Assembly (NCBI RefSeq): GCF_042650605.1
Contig: NZ_JBHSBN010000009.1
Span: forward strand, 124,001-188,000
From: Micromonospora_J zhanjiangensis
Lineage (GTDB): Bacteria > Actinomycetota > Actinomycetes > Mycobacteriales > Micromonosporaceae
Length of the DNA: 64,000 nt
Direction of reading: 5' to 3'
Positions 1 to 11,435 of the stretch are shown here, in pieces. Under the pieces are notes generated by a model, which did no database searches, was not told where the DNA came from, and saw only the letters and a program-made list of their open reading frames with translations. The translations under genes were made by a program, and so were the position numbers. The stretch's first letter is position 1; every line of letters starts with the position of its first letter.

Positions 1-1
1 C

Positions 2-1951
2 GGCGAGCCGCTGGTCGCCGTACCACCGGGCCACCGCGACCGGCCCGCCGACGACGCCGTCGGCTGGGCCACCCGGCGCGGCCTGCTGATCTGGGACGGG
101 TGGCGGCACGCCCAGCTGCCGGCCGAGGTGGGCGTCGCCCTGCGCGGACCGGACTGGCGGGCACCGTTCGACCCGGAGCCGCCGGGTTGGACGCTTACCG
201 ACGTACCGGTCGAGGCCGTGCGGCGGGAGGCCGCGGCCGCCGCGACGGCCGCCCTCGACCAGGCCGCCGCGCTGCTCGGCCTGGTCGACGCGGCGCCGGC
301 CACCACGCTCAAGACCGGCGGCGTCGGCACCCGGGAGCTGCGCCGGTTGGCCCGGGCCGCCGGCTGCGACGAGCCCCGGGTACGGCTGTGGCTGGAGCTG
401 GCGTACGCGGCCGGCCTGGTCGGCTTCGCCGACGGCCAGTTGCGCCCCACCGACCGGTACGACGAGTGGCGTGCCGCCGAGCCGGCCGACCGGCTGTCGA
501 CGCTGCTGCGGGTCTGGCCCCGGCTGCCGGCGGCGCCGCTGGCCGACGTCCGACCGGACGGTACGCCGGCCGGCGCGGCACTGTCCCGGGACGGCACCGG
601 GTTGACCGTCGGCGACCTGCGGACCGCGCTGCTGCGCACCATCGGCGACCTGCCCGCCGGGCGGGGCGCCGGTGACGACGGCGAACTCGCCGCGGCGCTG
701 TCCTGGCAACTGCCGCTGCTGGGCGGGTCCGAGCCGGACACCCGGCTCGCGGTGCTGGCCGGTCTCGCCCGGGAGGCCCGGGCGCTCGGCGTGGTCGCGC
801 ACGGCGCGCTGTCCACCCTGGGCCGCGCCCTGTTGGCCGACCCCGGATCGTTACCCGCCACCGCCGCGGCGCTGCTGCCCCGCCCGCTGGCCGGGGCGCT
901 GTTCCAGAACGACCTGACCGCGGTCGTGCCGGGCGTCCCCGCGGCGGCGCTCGCCGACCTGCTCGACGCCGCCGCGGTACGCGAGTCCCGGGGCGGCGCC
1001 ACCGGTTGGCGGTTCACCGCGTCCTCGGTCCGCGCCGCGCTGGACGCCGGCCATGATCCGGCCGGCCTGACCGCCGCCCTGCGCGCCGTGGTGACCGGTG
1101 ACGCGTTGCCGCAGCCGCTGGAGTACCTGATCCGTGACGTCGGCCGGCAGCACGGTCGGGTACGGGTCCGGGCGGTCGGCTGCGTGCTGCGGGTCGACGA
1201 TCCGGCGCTCGGCGCCGAACTGCTGCGGGCACGGTCGTTGGGTCCGCTGAAGCTGACCGAGCTGGCCCCGACCGTACTGGCCAGCGGCCGACCGGTCGCC
1301 GAGACGCTGCGGGTGCTGCGGGACGCCGGTTACCCGCCGGTGGGCGAGGACGCCGCGGGCCGGCCACGGATCGAACGGCCGCCCCGCCTGCGGGCACCGG
1401 TGCCACGCCGACCGGCCGCTCCGCACCGCCCGGCGCAACCCGCGTCACCGGCCGGGGCGGCGGGCGCTGCCGGCGCGGCCGGCACGGCCGGGCTCGTGGA
1501 GCTGGCGGGTCGGTTGCTGGCCGGGTCCGCGGGTCCGGCCGGGCCGCCACGGACCGGGCCGACGGCGTCCGCCGGACGGCCGCGGACCGGGCCGACGGAA
1601 CTGACGGGTCGGTCGCGGACCCGGCCGGCGGAGCCGGTGGCCGGCGAGGCCGAGGCGCTGGCCACCGTCATCCGGCTGCCGGTGGGTGCCGCCGCCGACC
1701 CGGACGATCCACTGCCGGTGGTGCACCGGCACGCCCGGCAGCTGCAGCCGGACGAGCGGCGCCGGCTGGCGACGGCGATCGACCGGGGCGATCCGATCAA
1801 GATCAGCTACCGGGACTCCGCCGGGGACTACACCGTCCGGATCGTCGAGCCGGTCTGCCTGGACGGACGCCTGCTGGTCGCCTGGTGTCACCTGCGCGCC
1901 GACGAACGCAACTTCGCCCTCGACCGGATCGAGTCGGTCGCCCCGGCGTAG
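2..1951 (+). CDS. Helicase-associated / WYL-like domain protein, 5' partial
   Basis: The frame is already open at base 2, so the start lies outside the window and the apparent starts inside are not the true ones; 649 codons are visible. The sequence resembles the actinobacterial helicase-associated (XPB/Ssl2-type, non-ATPase) proteins that are Ala/Leu/Arg rich with winged-helix-like segments. No Walker A or DEAD-type motif is visible. Residues about 420-500 of the visible part are a low-complexity Ala/Gly/Pro/Arg/Thr stretch. The last ~55 residues read like a WYL-type fold (KISYRDS, then R-V-EPVCLDGRLLVAWCH, then ADERNFALDRI), which usually binds nucleic acid or ligands. A role in DNA repair or transcription is inferred from the family name only. 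Confidence 0.75.
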   Translation, partial: GEPLVAVPPGHRDRPADDAVGWATRRGLLIWDGWRHAQLPAEVGVALRGPDWRAPFDPEPPGWTLTDVPVEAVRREAAAAATAALDQAAALLGLVDAAPATTLKTGGVGTRELRRLARAAGCDEPRVRLWLELAYAAGLVGFADGQLRPTDRYDEWRAAEPADRLSTLLRVWPRLPAAPLADVRPDGTPAGAALSRDGTGLTVGDLRTALLRTIGDLPAGRGAGDDGELAAALSWQLPLLGGSEPDTRLAVLAGLAREARALGVVAHGALSTLGRALLADPGSLPATAAALLPRPLAGALFQNDLTAVVPGVPAAALADLLDAAAVRESRGGATGWRFTASSVRAALDAGHDPAGLTAALRAVVTGDALPQPLEYLIRDVGRQHGRVRVRAVGCVLRVDDPALGAELLRARSLGPLKLTELAPTVLASGRPVAETLRVLRDAGYPPVGEDAAGRPRIERPPRLRAPVPRRPAAPHRPAQPASPAGAAGAAGAAGTAGLVELAGRLLAGSAGPAGPPRTGPTASAGRPRTGPTELTGRSRTRPAEPVAGEAEALATVIRLPVGAAADPDDPLPVVHRHARQLQPDERRRLATAIDRGDPIKISYRDSAGDYTVRIVEPVCLDGRLLVAWCHLRADERNFALDRIESVAPA

Positions 1952-2037
1952 CCGGTGGGTGGGTGGCCCGGTGGGCGGGTGGGTGCGCGGGTGGGCCGGT
2001 CGAGCACGGAGAGTGCCGCCCGCCGAGGACAGGTCAC

Positions 2038-2093
2038 TTTCGGCGCCACATCGAATTCGTAGTAGCTACTACTTTCTCGATGTGGCGCCGAAA
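2038..2093. repeat. Hairpin repeat family H, copy A (TTCGTAGTAGCTAC loop)
   Basis: Perfect 17-bp inverted arms (2038-2054 and 2077-2093) flank a 22-nt loop containing TTCGTAGTAGCTAC. The same 14-mer occurs in the same place in hairpins at 35065-35110 and 58578-58627, although the stems differ. It lies between the convergent helicase-associated gene and pruA, so it may act as a bidirectional terminator or RNA-end structure, but no T tract follows it. Confidence 0.85.
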
Positions 2094-2148
2094 TCGGGAC
2101 CGGCTTCGGCGCGCCCGCTGCCGCCCGCGCGGCGGGCGGCTGGCGGCG

Positions 2149-3777
2149 TCAGCCCATGTGCGGGTAGCGGTGGTCGGTGACCGGGACGAAGGTCTCCTTG
2201 ATGGTCCGCGGGGACATCCAACGGACCAGGTTCAGCGGCGAGCCGGCCTTGTCGTTGGTGCCGCTGGCCCGGGCGCCACCGAACGGCTGCTGCCCCACCA
2301 CGGCGCCGGTCGGCTTGTCGTTGATGTAGAAGTTGCCGGCCGCGTACCGCAGCTTGTCGCCGGCCCAGGCGATCACGCGCCGGTCGGTGGCGAAGATCGA
2401 GCCGGTCAGCGCGTACGGTGCGACCGATTCCGCCTGCGCGACGACCGCCTCGAACCGGGCGTCGTCGTAGACGTGCACGCCCAGGATCGGGCCGAAGTAC
2501 TCGGTGGTGAACGACTCGTGTGCCGGGTCGGTGCACTCGAACAGCGTCGGCCGGACGAAGTACCCCTCGGAGTCGTCGGCCGTGCCGCCGGCCAGGATCC
2601 GGCAGGTGTCGTCGGACTTGATCATGTCGAGGGCGGCGGTGTGCCGGGCGAACGCCTTGGCGTCGATCACCGCGCCACCGAAGTTGGCGAAGTCGGTCAC
2701 GTCGCCGTACCGCAGCGAGTCGACGGTGGCGGCCATCCGGTCGGCCAGGCCGCCCGCCCAGATCGACCGCGGGACGTACGCCCGGGACGCGGCCGAGCAC
2801 TTCTGGCCCTGGTACTCGTAGGCACCGCGGACCAGCGCGGTGTGCAGGGCGTCGACGTCCGCGCTGGAGTGCGCGATGACGAAGTCCTTGCCACCGGTCT
2901 CGCCGACCAGCCGGGGGTAGCCGCGGTAGCGGTCGATGTTCTCCCCGACCGTGCGCCAGAGCTGCTGGAAGACCTTCGTCGAGCCGGTGAAGTGGATACC
3001 GGCCAGGTCCGGGTCGGCGAGCACGACCTCGGAGATCTCCGGGCCGTGCCCGGTGACCAGGTTGATCACGCCGGGCGGCAGGCCGGCCGCCTCGAACAGC
3101 CGCATGGTGAAGTGGGCGGCGAACTGCTGCGTCGGCGCCGGCTTCCAGACCACGGTGTTGCCGACCAGGGCGGGCGCGCTGGGCAGGTTGCCGGCGATCG
3201 CGGTGAAGTTGAACGGGGTGACCGCGTAGACGAAGCCCTCCAGCGGCCGGTGGTCGAACCGGTTCCACACCCCGGCCGACGAGATCGGCTGCTCGGCCAG
3301 CAGTTGCCGGGCGAACGACACGTTGAACCGCAGGAAGTCGATCAACTCGCAGGCGGAGTCGATCTCGGCCTGGACCGCCGTCTTGGACTGGCCGAGCATG
3401 GTGGCGGCGTTGAGCGTGTCCCGCCACGGTCCGGACAGCAGGTCCGCCGCGCGGAGGAACACCGCGGCGCGGTCGTCAAAGGACAAATCACGCCACATCG
3501 GGGCGGCTTCCTTCGCAGCCGTCACCGCTGCCGCCGCGTCGGCGTTGGTCGCGTTGTGGGTGACCCCCAGCACATGCCGGTGCCGGTGCGGCTGCACGAC
3601 CTCGATCGCCGCACCCGCGGCCATCCGCTGCTCGCCGCCGACGGTCATCGGCAGGTCGATCCGCTCGGCGGCCAGCTCACCGAGCCGCCGCTGCAGGCTG
3701 TCCCGCTCGGCGCTGCCCGGGGCGTAGTCACGCACCGGCTCGTTTCGCGGCTCGGGTACGGAGAACACGGCGTCCAT
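2149..3777 (-). CDS. pruA: L-glutamate gamma-semialdehyde (P5C) dehydrogenase
   Basis: A 542-residue NAD(P)-dependent aldehyde dehydrogenase that oxidises glutamate-5-semialdehyde/P5C to glutamate, the second step of proline (and part of arginine) catabolism. The dehydrogenase core contains TPFNFTAIAGNLP (from about residue 187), the general base in VGETGGKDF (Glu293) and the nucleophile in QGQKCSAASRAYVP (Cys327); these match the P5C-dehydrogenase branch. Start: ATG at 3777 with AGGAG six bases upstream; a longer in-frame extension is possible but looks like non-coding DNA. No prodh gene is next to it in this window. It converges with the helicase-associated gene, with hairpin copy A between them. 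Confidence 0.95.
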   Translation of the reverse strand: MDAVFSVPEPRNEPVRDYAPGSAERDSLQRRLGELAAERIDLPMTVGGEQRMAAGAAIEVVQPHRHRHVLGVTHNATNADAAAAVTAAKEAAPMWRDLSFDDRAAVFLRAADLLSGPWRDTLNAATMLGQSKTAVQAEIDSACELIDFLRFNVSFARQLLAEQPISSAGVWNRFDHRPLEGFVYAVTPFNFTAIAGNLPSAPALVGNTVVWKPAPTQQFAAHFTMRLFEAAGLPPGVINLVTGHGPEISEVVLADPDLAGIHFTGSTKVFQQLWRTVGENIDRYRGYPRLVGETGGKDFVIAHSSADVDALHTALVRGAYEYQGQKCSAASRAYVPRSIWAGGLADRMAATVDSLRYGDVTDFANFGGAVIDAKAFARHTAALDMIKSDDTCRILAGGTADDSEGYFVRPTLFECTDPAHESFTTEYFGPILGVHVYDDARFEAVVAQAESVAPYALTGSIFATDRRVIAWAGDKLRYAAGNFYINDKPTGAVVGQQPFGGARASGTNDKAGSPLNLVRWMSPRTIKETFVPVTDHRYPHMG

Positions 3778-4028
3778 CAGAAGCTCCTGAGCGATCTCGG
3801 CAACAGTGGCGAAATCGGACCCACGGGCCATGGCCTGTCGCCATGCGCCTCGGGCCGCTGCCCCGGGGTGACCGGAGCCGCGACGGCGGGACCTGCGCCA
3901 ATCCTCCCACGCCCGACCGCCCCCGCCGACCCCGCGTACCCTGAAGGGCCGGCGGCGGGCCACGAGCGCCGCGCCCCTGTCTCCGCCGCCCCACCGGTGC
4001 GGCCCGGGCATCCGCTGAAGGGGAAAAG

Positions 4029-5051
4029 ATGACCAAGAGATCCGGCACCACCGCGGACCCGCCGGCCGAGCCCGTCGGCGGCGCGACCCGCGCGACCCGG
4101 CCGGTTCCCGCGCCCGGCGCCGCCCTGCTGGCCGTGCTGGCCCTGATCTGGCTGGCCACCATGCTGTGGTCGGCCCGGACGGCGATCTTCTCGAACGCCG
4201 GGACGTTGTCGATCACCATGTCCGCGTACGCGCTGCCGGCGCTGGTCGGGCCGAGCCTGGTCGCCGGGGTCGCGGCGAGCCTGCTCACCGCGAACCTGCT
4301 GGCCCGGCGCGGGATCGGCCGACCGACCCCGCGGTTCGCCGCGGCGATCGGGGTCGGACTGGTCACCGGCGTGCTGGCCGCCCTCGTGGTCAAACTCACC
4401 TACGGCGGCGGCGCGGCCGTCACCATCCTCGCCGGCACCATCGCCGCCGCGGTGATCATCGGCTCGGCGCTCGGGGTGCTCCGGCCCTCGGTGGTCGGCG
4501 CCGCCCTGCTCGCCTCGCTGGCCGTCTCCGCCGTCACCTTCACGCTGGCCTACTTCAAGACCGACCTCACCACCCTGTACGGCTCCGGCGACACCATCGA
4601 GTCGCAGGCCGGCGCGCTGCGCTGGTTCTCCTGGACCGCCTCGCTGGCCAGCGGGCTGGTCGCCGGCCTGCTGGCCTTCGGTTACCTGCGCCGCACCGGG
4701 CGCCGGGCCGAACTCGTCGACCCGGACCGGCCGCCGCTGCGGTGGCCCGCCTACCTGGCCGCCGGCGCCGGCGCCGGGTTGCTGCTGCTCGTGGCCGAGG
4801 TGCTGATCCGCACCGCCGGATCGCGGGTGCTGGCGCTGGCCGGCTCGATCAGCGCCGCCGACCGGGACGCCCAGGGGCTGCTCGGCGGCTCCCGGGTCAA
4901 CCACGCGCTGGTGGTGCTCTTCGTCGGCGCGCTCACCGCGCTCATCGCCTTCGGTCGCACCCTGGGACCCGCCGCCGAGGACGCCGGGCCGGACGACGAG
5001 GCGATCGAGCCGGGCAAGCCCGCCGAGAGCAGCGAGCCGGTCACCCGCTGA
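4029..5051 (+). CDS. Polytopic membrane protein, function unknown
   Basis: 340 residues with about seven or eight hydrophobic segments between residues 28 and 315, a short polar N-terminal tail (Thr/Pro rich) and an acidic C-terminal tail. No transporter or enzyme motif is recognisable. The start ATG is preceded by AAGGGGA at a good distance. It is transcribed divergently from pruA across a 250-bp gap, but nothing shows a functional link. Confidence 0.75.
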   Translation: MTKRSGTTADPPAEPVGGATRATRPVPAPGAALLAVLALIWLATMLWSARTAIFSNAGTLSITMSAYALPALVGPSLVAGVAASLLTANLLARRGIGRPTPRFAAAIGVGLVTGVLAALVVKLTYGGGAAVTILAGTIAAAVIIGSALGVLRPSVVGAALLASLAVSAVTFTLAYFKTDLTTLYGSGDTIESQAGALRWFSWTASLASGLVAGLLAFGYLRRTGRRAELVDPDRPPLRWPAYLAAGAGAGLLLLVAEVLIRTAGSRVLALAGSISAADRDAQGLLGGSRVNHALVVLFVGALTALIAFGRTLGPAAEDAGPDDEAIEPGKPAESSEPVTR

Positions 5052-5072
5052 CCGACCGCGTGGGCACCGGAC

Positions 5073-5576
5073 CTAGCCCACCAGCGTGTCCAACTCGGAC
5101 ACGTCGTACCACTCCAGTTCGTGGTCCTCGGCGCCGTCGACGGTGAACTGGGCGTCCGGATCGCCGGCCAGGGCCTCGCCGATCACGGCTGCGGCGGCCT
5201 CGACGTCCGCCGCCGCGTCCGCGCCGTCGACGTGGACCGCGGCCACCGCGGCGAGCGGGATCGGCCCGGTCAGCCGCACCAGGCTGGAACCGAGTTCGAG
5301 GTCGCCACCGGGCACGCTGCCGGGCGGCAGGTCGGCCGAGACGACCACCCGCCGGCGGGGCGCCCCGGCATCGTCCCGCAGCAGGCGCAGGGCGTCCTGG
5401 GCCGCCCGGGTGAAGGCCACGTACTCCAGTTCCTCCTCGTCGCCCTCGGCGTACCACTCCCGCAACGCGGGGGTCACCGCGTGTGCGCCGGCCGCCGGCA
5501 GTGCGCCCTGCTTCCGCAGGTTCGCCAGCATCGGCACGGTGGCCGGGACGTACACCCGGACGAGTTGGTCCTTCAC
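5073..5576 (-). CDS. Conserved DUF6912-like protein
   Basis: 167 residues from a GTG start at 5576 (GGGAGA upstream). The N-terminus VRVYVPATVPMLANL and the segment TPALREWYAEGDEEELEYVAF match a small actinobacterial family I remember as DUF6912; the number is from memory. The C-terminal half is acidic and ends EWYDVSELDTLVG. Cytosolic, function unknown. It is divergent from the small HTH gene at 5802. The longer in-frame upstream extension to 5780 is rejected because it is Arg/Gly-rich and lacks a ribosome site. Confidence 0.75.
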   Translation of the reverse strand: MKDQLVRVYVPATVPMLANLRKQGALPAAGAHAVTPALREWYAEGDEEELEYVAFTRAAQDALRLLRDDAGAPRRRVVVSADLPPGSVPGGDLELGSSLVRLTGPIPLAAVAAVHVDGADAAADVEAAAAVIGEALAGDPDAQFTVDGAEDHELEWYDVSELDTLVG

Positions 5577-5801
5577 CGCTGTCTCCCACCTGAACCCGTA
5601 CCCGCCGGCCTCGGACGACCGCGCGGCGCGCCGATCATGCCGTACGCCGCTCCTGTAGTACACCCGTTGGCGGCGTTCGGGAAGCCGACTCTCCCGGATA
5701 CGCCCGGTTGCTCCTTTTCGGCCCCGAAGCCCGCGACGCCGCCGCCCCCGTGGTCGATGGCAAACTGAGGCAACGACCACTCACCGTCGGGAGTCTTCCT
5801 C

Positions 5802-6029
5802 GTGGAGTCCAGGTTCCTGCTGCTGTCCGACGTCGCAGCCGAGCTGAACGTCTCGGATTCGCAGGTCTACCACATGGTGCGCAGCGGGGAGCTTCCGGCG
5901 ATCAAGATCGGCGGTCGGGGGCAGTGGCGGGTCGAACGCGCCCGGCTGGAGGAGTACATCCAGCGCAAGTACGCCGAGACCGCCGAGTGGGTGAAGGACA
6001 ACCCCCTCGTCGACCGCGAGCCGGACTAG
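5802..6029 (+). CDS. Small excisionase/MerR-type helix-turn-helix protein
   Basis: 75 residues from a GTG start with GGGAG upstream. Residues 5-55 form the helix-turn-helix domain class of the excisionase family (LLLSDVAAELNVSDSQVYHMVRSGELPAIKIGG, then WRVERARLEEYI), which usually binds DNA as a small regulator. It has no integrase neighbour, so it is more likely a chromosomal regulator than a phage excisionase. Highly conserved single-domain proteins of this type are common in actinobacteria near secA; their targets are not evident from the sequence. Confidence 0.85.
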   Translation: MESRFLLLSDVAAELNVSDSQVYHMVRSGELPAIKIGGRGQWRVERARLEEYIQRKYAETAEWVKDNPLVDREPD

Positions 6030-6182
6030 CCCGAACCCGCACCGGCCCGCCGCTCACCCAGCCTCACCCCCTCCGCCGCCCATCCCGCCCCGCCGCTCAT
6101 CCCGCCCCGCCGCCCACGCGGCCGGCAGAAGCGGCAGGTTCAGGTCGCCCGTCGATCGTCGATTTCTGCCGCCCGGATGACA

Positions 6183-6212
6183 TTGACGTGCGCCGTCATC
6201 TTTAACTTAAAT
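6183..6212 (+). promoter_or_regulatory. Candidate sigma70-type promoter for the Rv3235-family gene
   Basis: TTGACG (6183-6188) and TTAAAT (6207-6212) with an 18-bp spacer sit in a conspicuously AT-rich patch ahead of the ATG at 6268. A tandem direct repeat of CGAAGGCAAA follows at about 6220-6240. The other 240 bases of this gap hold nothing else recognisable. Confidence 0.4.
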
Positions 6213-6267
6213 ATGTCGAACGAAGGCAAACGAAGGCAAACGCAAGATCGATTAATCGGAGCGCCCG

Positions 6268-6933
6268 ATGCCCGCAGTCCGGACCAGGCCCGGAGTCCGT
6301 CCATCCATCCGACTGCGCGCCGTCCCGCCGCTGGATCCGCCGTTCGACGACGAATCGTCGGTGGCGACCTGGCCGCCGCCCTCGATCGACCAGCTCGCCT
6401 TCGACCTCTGGGCCCGTCGCCGCGGTGCGGGGGAGACGCCCCTCGCCGCCCACCCCACCGGCGCCGGCACACCCGCCGGCGGCCGAATCGAACCAGCCGG
6501 CACTCCGGCCGGTGCCGGTGCCGGGACGGCCGGGGCGGCCGGTGCCGGGACGGCCGGAGCGGTCGCCTCGCCGGGGACGAGACAGGCCGCCCACCTGGTC
6601 CTCGGCCGGTGCCTGGAGATCCTCAACGGCTACCGCCCGGTCGGACACCTGCGCGCGTTGTCCATCCCGGCCCACGCGCCCGGCCTGGTCGAGCGGATCG
6701 GCGCCGCCGTACGGCGGATCGGCAGTCCGGCTACGCCCCGGCCCGGACGCCCGACCGTGCCGTTCAGGCTCCGACGGGTACGCGTCTGCGAGCCCCGCCC
6801 CGGAGCGGCCGAGATCGCCGCCGTGCTCGGCCGGGGCGACCGGGCCTGGGCCATGACCCTGCGGTTGGAGCGGCGTCGGGGCAACTGGCTGCTCACCGAT
6901 GCCGACCTGCTGATCGGCCGGGACACCTCGTGA
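6268..6933 (+). CDS. Rv3235-family protein
   Basis: 221 residues. The N-terminal ~110 residues are proline-, glycine- and alanine-rich and look disordered. The C-terminal ~110 residues (QAAHLVLGRCLEILNGYRPVGHLRAL, later RVRVCEPRPGAAEIAAVLGRGDRAWAMTLRLERRRGNWLLTDADLL) match the actinobacterial Rv3235 family, which is encoded close to secA in mycobacteria too. Cytosolic, function unknown. The gene is convergent with secA. Confidence 0.8.
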   Translation: MPAVRTRPGVRPSIRLRAVPPLDPPFDDESSVATWPPPSIDQLAFDLWARRRGAGETPLAAHPTGAGTPAGGRIEPAGTPAGAGAGTAGAAGAGTAGAVASPGTRQAAHLVLGRCLEILNGYRPVGHLRALSIPAHAPGLVERIGAAVRRIGSPATPRPGRPTVPFRLRRVRVCEPRPGAAEIAAVLGRGDRAWAMTLRLERRRGNWLLTDADLLIGRDTS

Positions 6934-7077
6934 TGGTGCGGCGCCCGTGCACCCCGACACCGACCAGCCGGGTCAGCACCGGCCACTACCCGGCCGGGTC
7001 GGCACCGATCTGCCCGGGGCGCTCACCTGGAACGGCCGGTGGGCGTCCCGGGCCTCCACCCGGCCCGCACGTCAAAA

Positions 7078-7128
7078 GGCCGCGGGGCCGCCGTCGGCGC
7101 TCGGTGCGCTGACGACGACCCCGCGGCC
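7078..7128. terminator. Hairpin terminator between Rv3235-family gene and secA
   Basis: Perfect 10-bp GC arms (GGCCGCGGGG 7078-7087; CCCCGCGGCC 7119-7128) with additional inner pairing. On the minus strand the stem is followed by TTTT, as expected for an intrinsic terminator of secA; it could also stop the convergent plus-strand gene. Confidence 0.7.
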
Positions 7129-7137
7129 GTTGTCGGA

Positions 7138-10017
<2,880 letters not shown>

Positions 10018-10187
10018 GGATCAACGCTCCCCTAGACAGTCTGCGAACCATCGTAGGCGCTCCGTCGGCACTTCCGTCAGCCGCGCCGCCTTCCCAAGCC
10101 GACAAAACACTCATTTCGCACCAATCATCGGGTCCGAGGGCCGATAAACGGTTACGCCCAGCGCGAAGCGTCCGGCACGATTGCCCG

Positions 10188-11435
10188 ATGGAACCGGTAG
10201 AGATCATCCACGGCGATCTGCTGCTCCGGCCTTGGCGCAGCGGTGACGCGGACGCGGTGCACCGGGCCTGCCAGGACCCGGCCATCCAGCGCTGGACCAG
10301 CGTTCCCAGCCCGTACCTGCCGGAGCACGCCACCGGATTCGTCACCGGGATCGCCCCGGCGGCCTGGGCCGCCGGCACCGGCGCGCCGTTCGCGGTGTGC
10401 GACGCCGGGACCGGAGAGCTGCTCGGCTCCTGCGGGCTGGTGTCGATCGACCGCGCCCTCGACTCGGCCGAGGTGGGCTACTGGACCGCGCCCTGGGCGC
10501 GCGGGCGCGGGGTGGCCGTCCGGGCCACCCGGGCCGTCGCCCGCTGGGCGTTCGACCAGCTCGGGATGCGTCGGATCGTCTGGCAGGCCGAGGTGGGCAA
10601 CCACGCCTCCCGGCTGGTCGCCCTGCGCGCCGGCTTCCGGATCGACGGGCGGTTGCGGCTGGCCCACCCGCACCCGATGGGTGGTCCGGACGGCTGGATC
10701 GGCTCCCTGCTCCCCGCCGACCTGCCCACGCCGCCCGACGCCCCGGCCACCCCGACCGAGCACCCGGTCGACGACGGCGGCCCGGCCAGCCCCACCGGCC
10801 GCCCGGCCACCCCGGCCGACGACGGCGCGGTCGTGCTCGATCCGCTGGAGGTCCGGCGGGCGGCCGTCTTCGGCCGCGACCAGCCGGTGCTGTTCGCCAC
10901 GACCGTGGACGGCGAGATCCGGCTGCGCCGGCCCGAGGACCGGGACATCGACGACCTGGTGGTCGGCTGCCGGGATCCCGAGTCGATCCGCTGGACCAGC
11001 GTGCCCGACCCCTACCAGCGCGGCGACGCGGAGTTCTACGTCCGGGAACTCGCCGTCGACACCTGGGCCCGCGGCACCGGCGCGATCTTCGCCGTCGCCG
11101 ACCCCGAGGACCGGTACGCCGGCACGCTCGACCTGCGCATCTCCCCCGTCGACCCGACCGTCGCGGACGTCGGGTTCCTGACCACACCGGCGTACCGGGG
11201 GCGGGGTTACCTGCCGGCCGCACTCGGCGCGCTGGCCGCCTGGGCGTTCACCAGCCTCGGCCTGGCCCGGATCGAGTGGCGGGCCAACGTCGGGAACCAC
11301 GCCTCCCGGCGGGCCGCCGAGAAGGCCGGGTTCGTCTTCGAGGGCACCGCGCGGCATGCCGTCGCGCACCGCGGCAAGCGGGTGGACGCCTGGGTGGCCG
11401 CCCTGCTCCCCGACGACCTCGGCCGGCGCGGATGA
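10188..11435 (+). CDS. Double-GNAT N-acetyltransferase
   Basis: 415 residues containing two GNAT folds, about residues 8-175 and 255-410, joined by a Pro/Thr-rich linker. Each has the acetyl-CoA-binding loop (ARGRGVAV and YRGRGYLP) and the RimJ/RimL-like signature in which WQAEVGNHASRLVALRAGF / WRANVGNHASRRAAEKAGF precede the last strand. Such proteins acetylate amines of small molecules, antibiotics or protein N-termini; the substrate cannot be read from sequence. Its stop overlaps the start of the next gene (ATGA), so the two are translationally coupled. Confidence 0.88.
   Translation: MEPVEIIHGDLLLRPWRSGDADAVHRACQDPAIQRWTSVPSPYLPEHATGFVTGIAPAAWAAGTGAPFAVCDAGTGELLGSCGLVSIDRALDSAEVGYWTAPWARGRGVAVRATRAVARWAFDQLGMRRIVWQAEVGNHASRLVALRAGFRIDGRLRLAHPHPMGGPDGWIGSLLPADLPTPPDAPATPTEHPVDDGGPASPTGRPATPADDGAVVLDPLEVRRAAVFGRDQPVLFATTVDGEIRLRRPEDRDIDDLVVGCRDPESIRWTSVPDPYQRGDAEFYVRELAVDTWARGTGAIFAVADPEDRYAGTLDLRISPVDPTVADVGFLTTPAYRGRGYLPAALGALAAWAFTSLGLARIEWRANVGNHASRRAAEKAGFVFEGTARHAVAHRGKRVDAWVAALLPDDLGRRG

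Noticed and set aside
2038..2093. Hairpin copy A as a tRNA gene
   Set aside because: There is no T-loop, anticodon or CCA arrangement; the structure is one simple stem-loop shared with two other sites.
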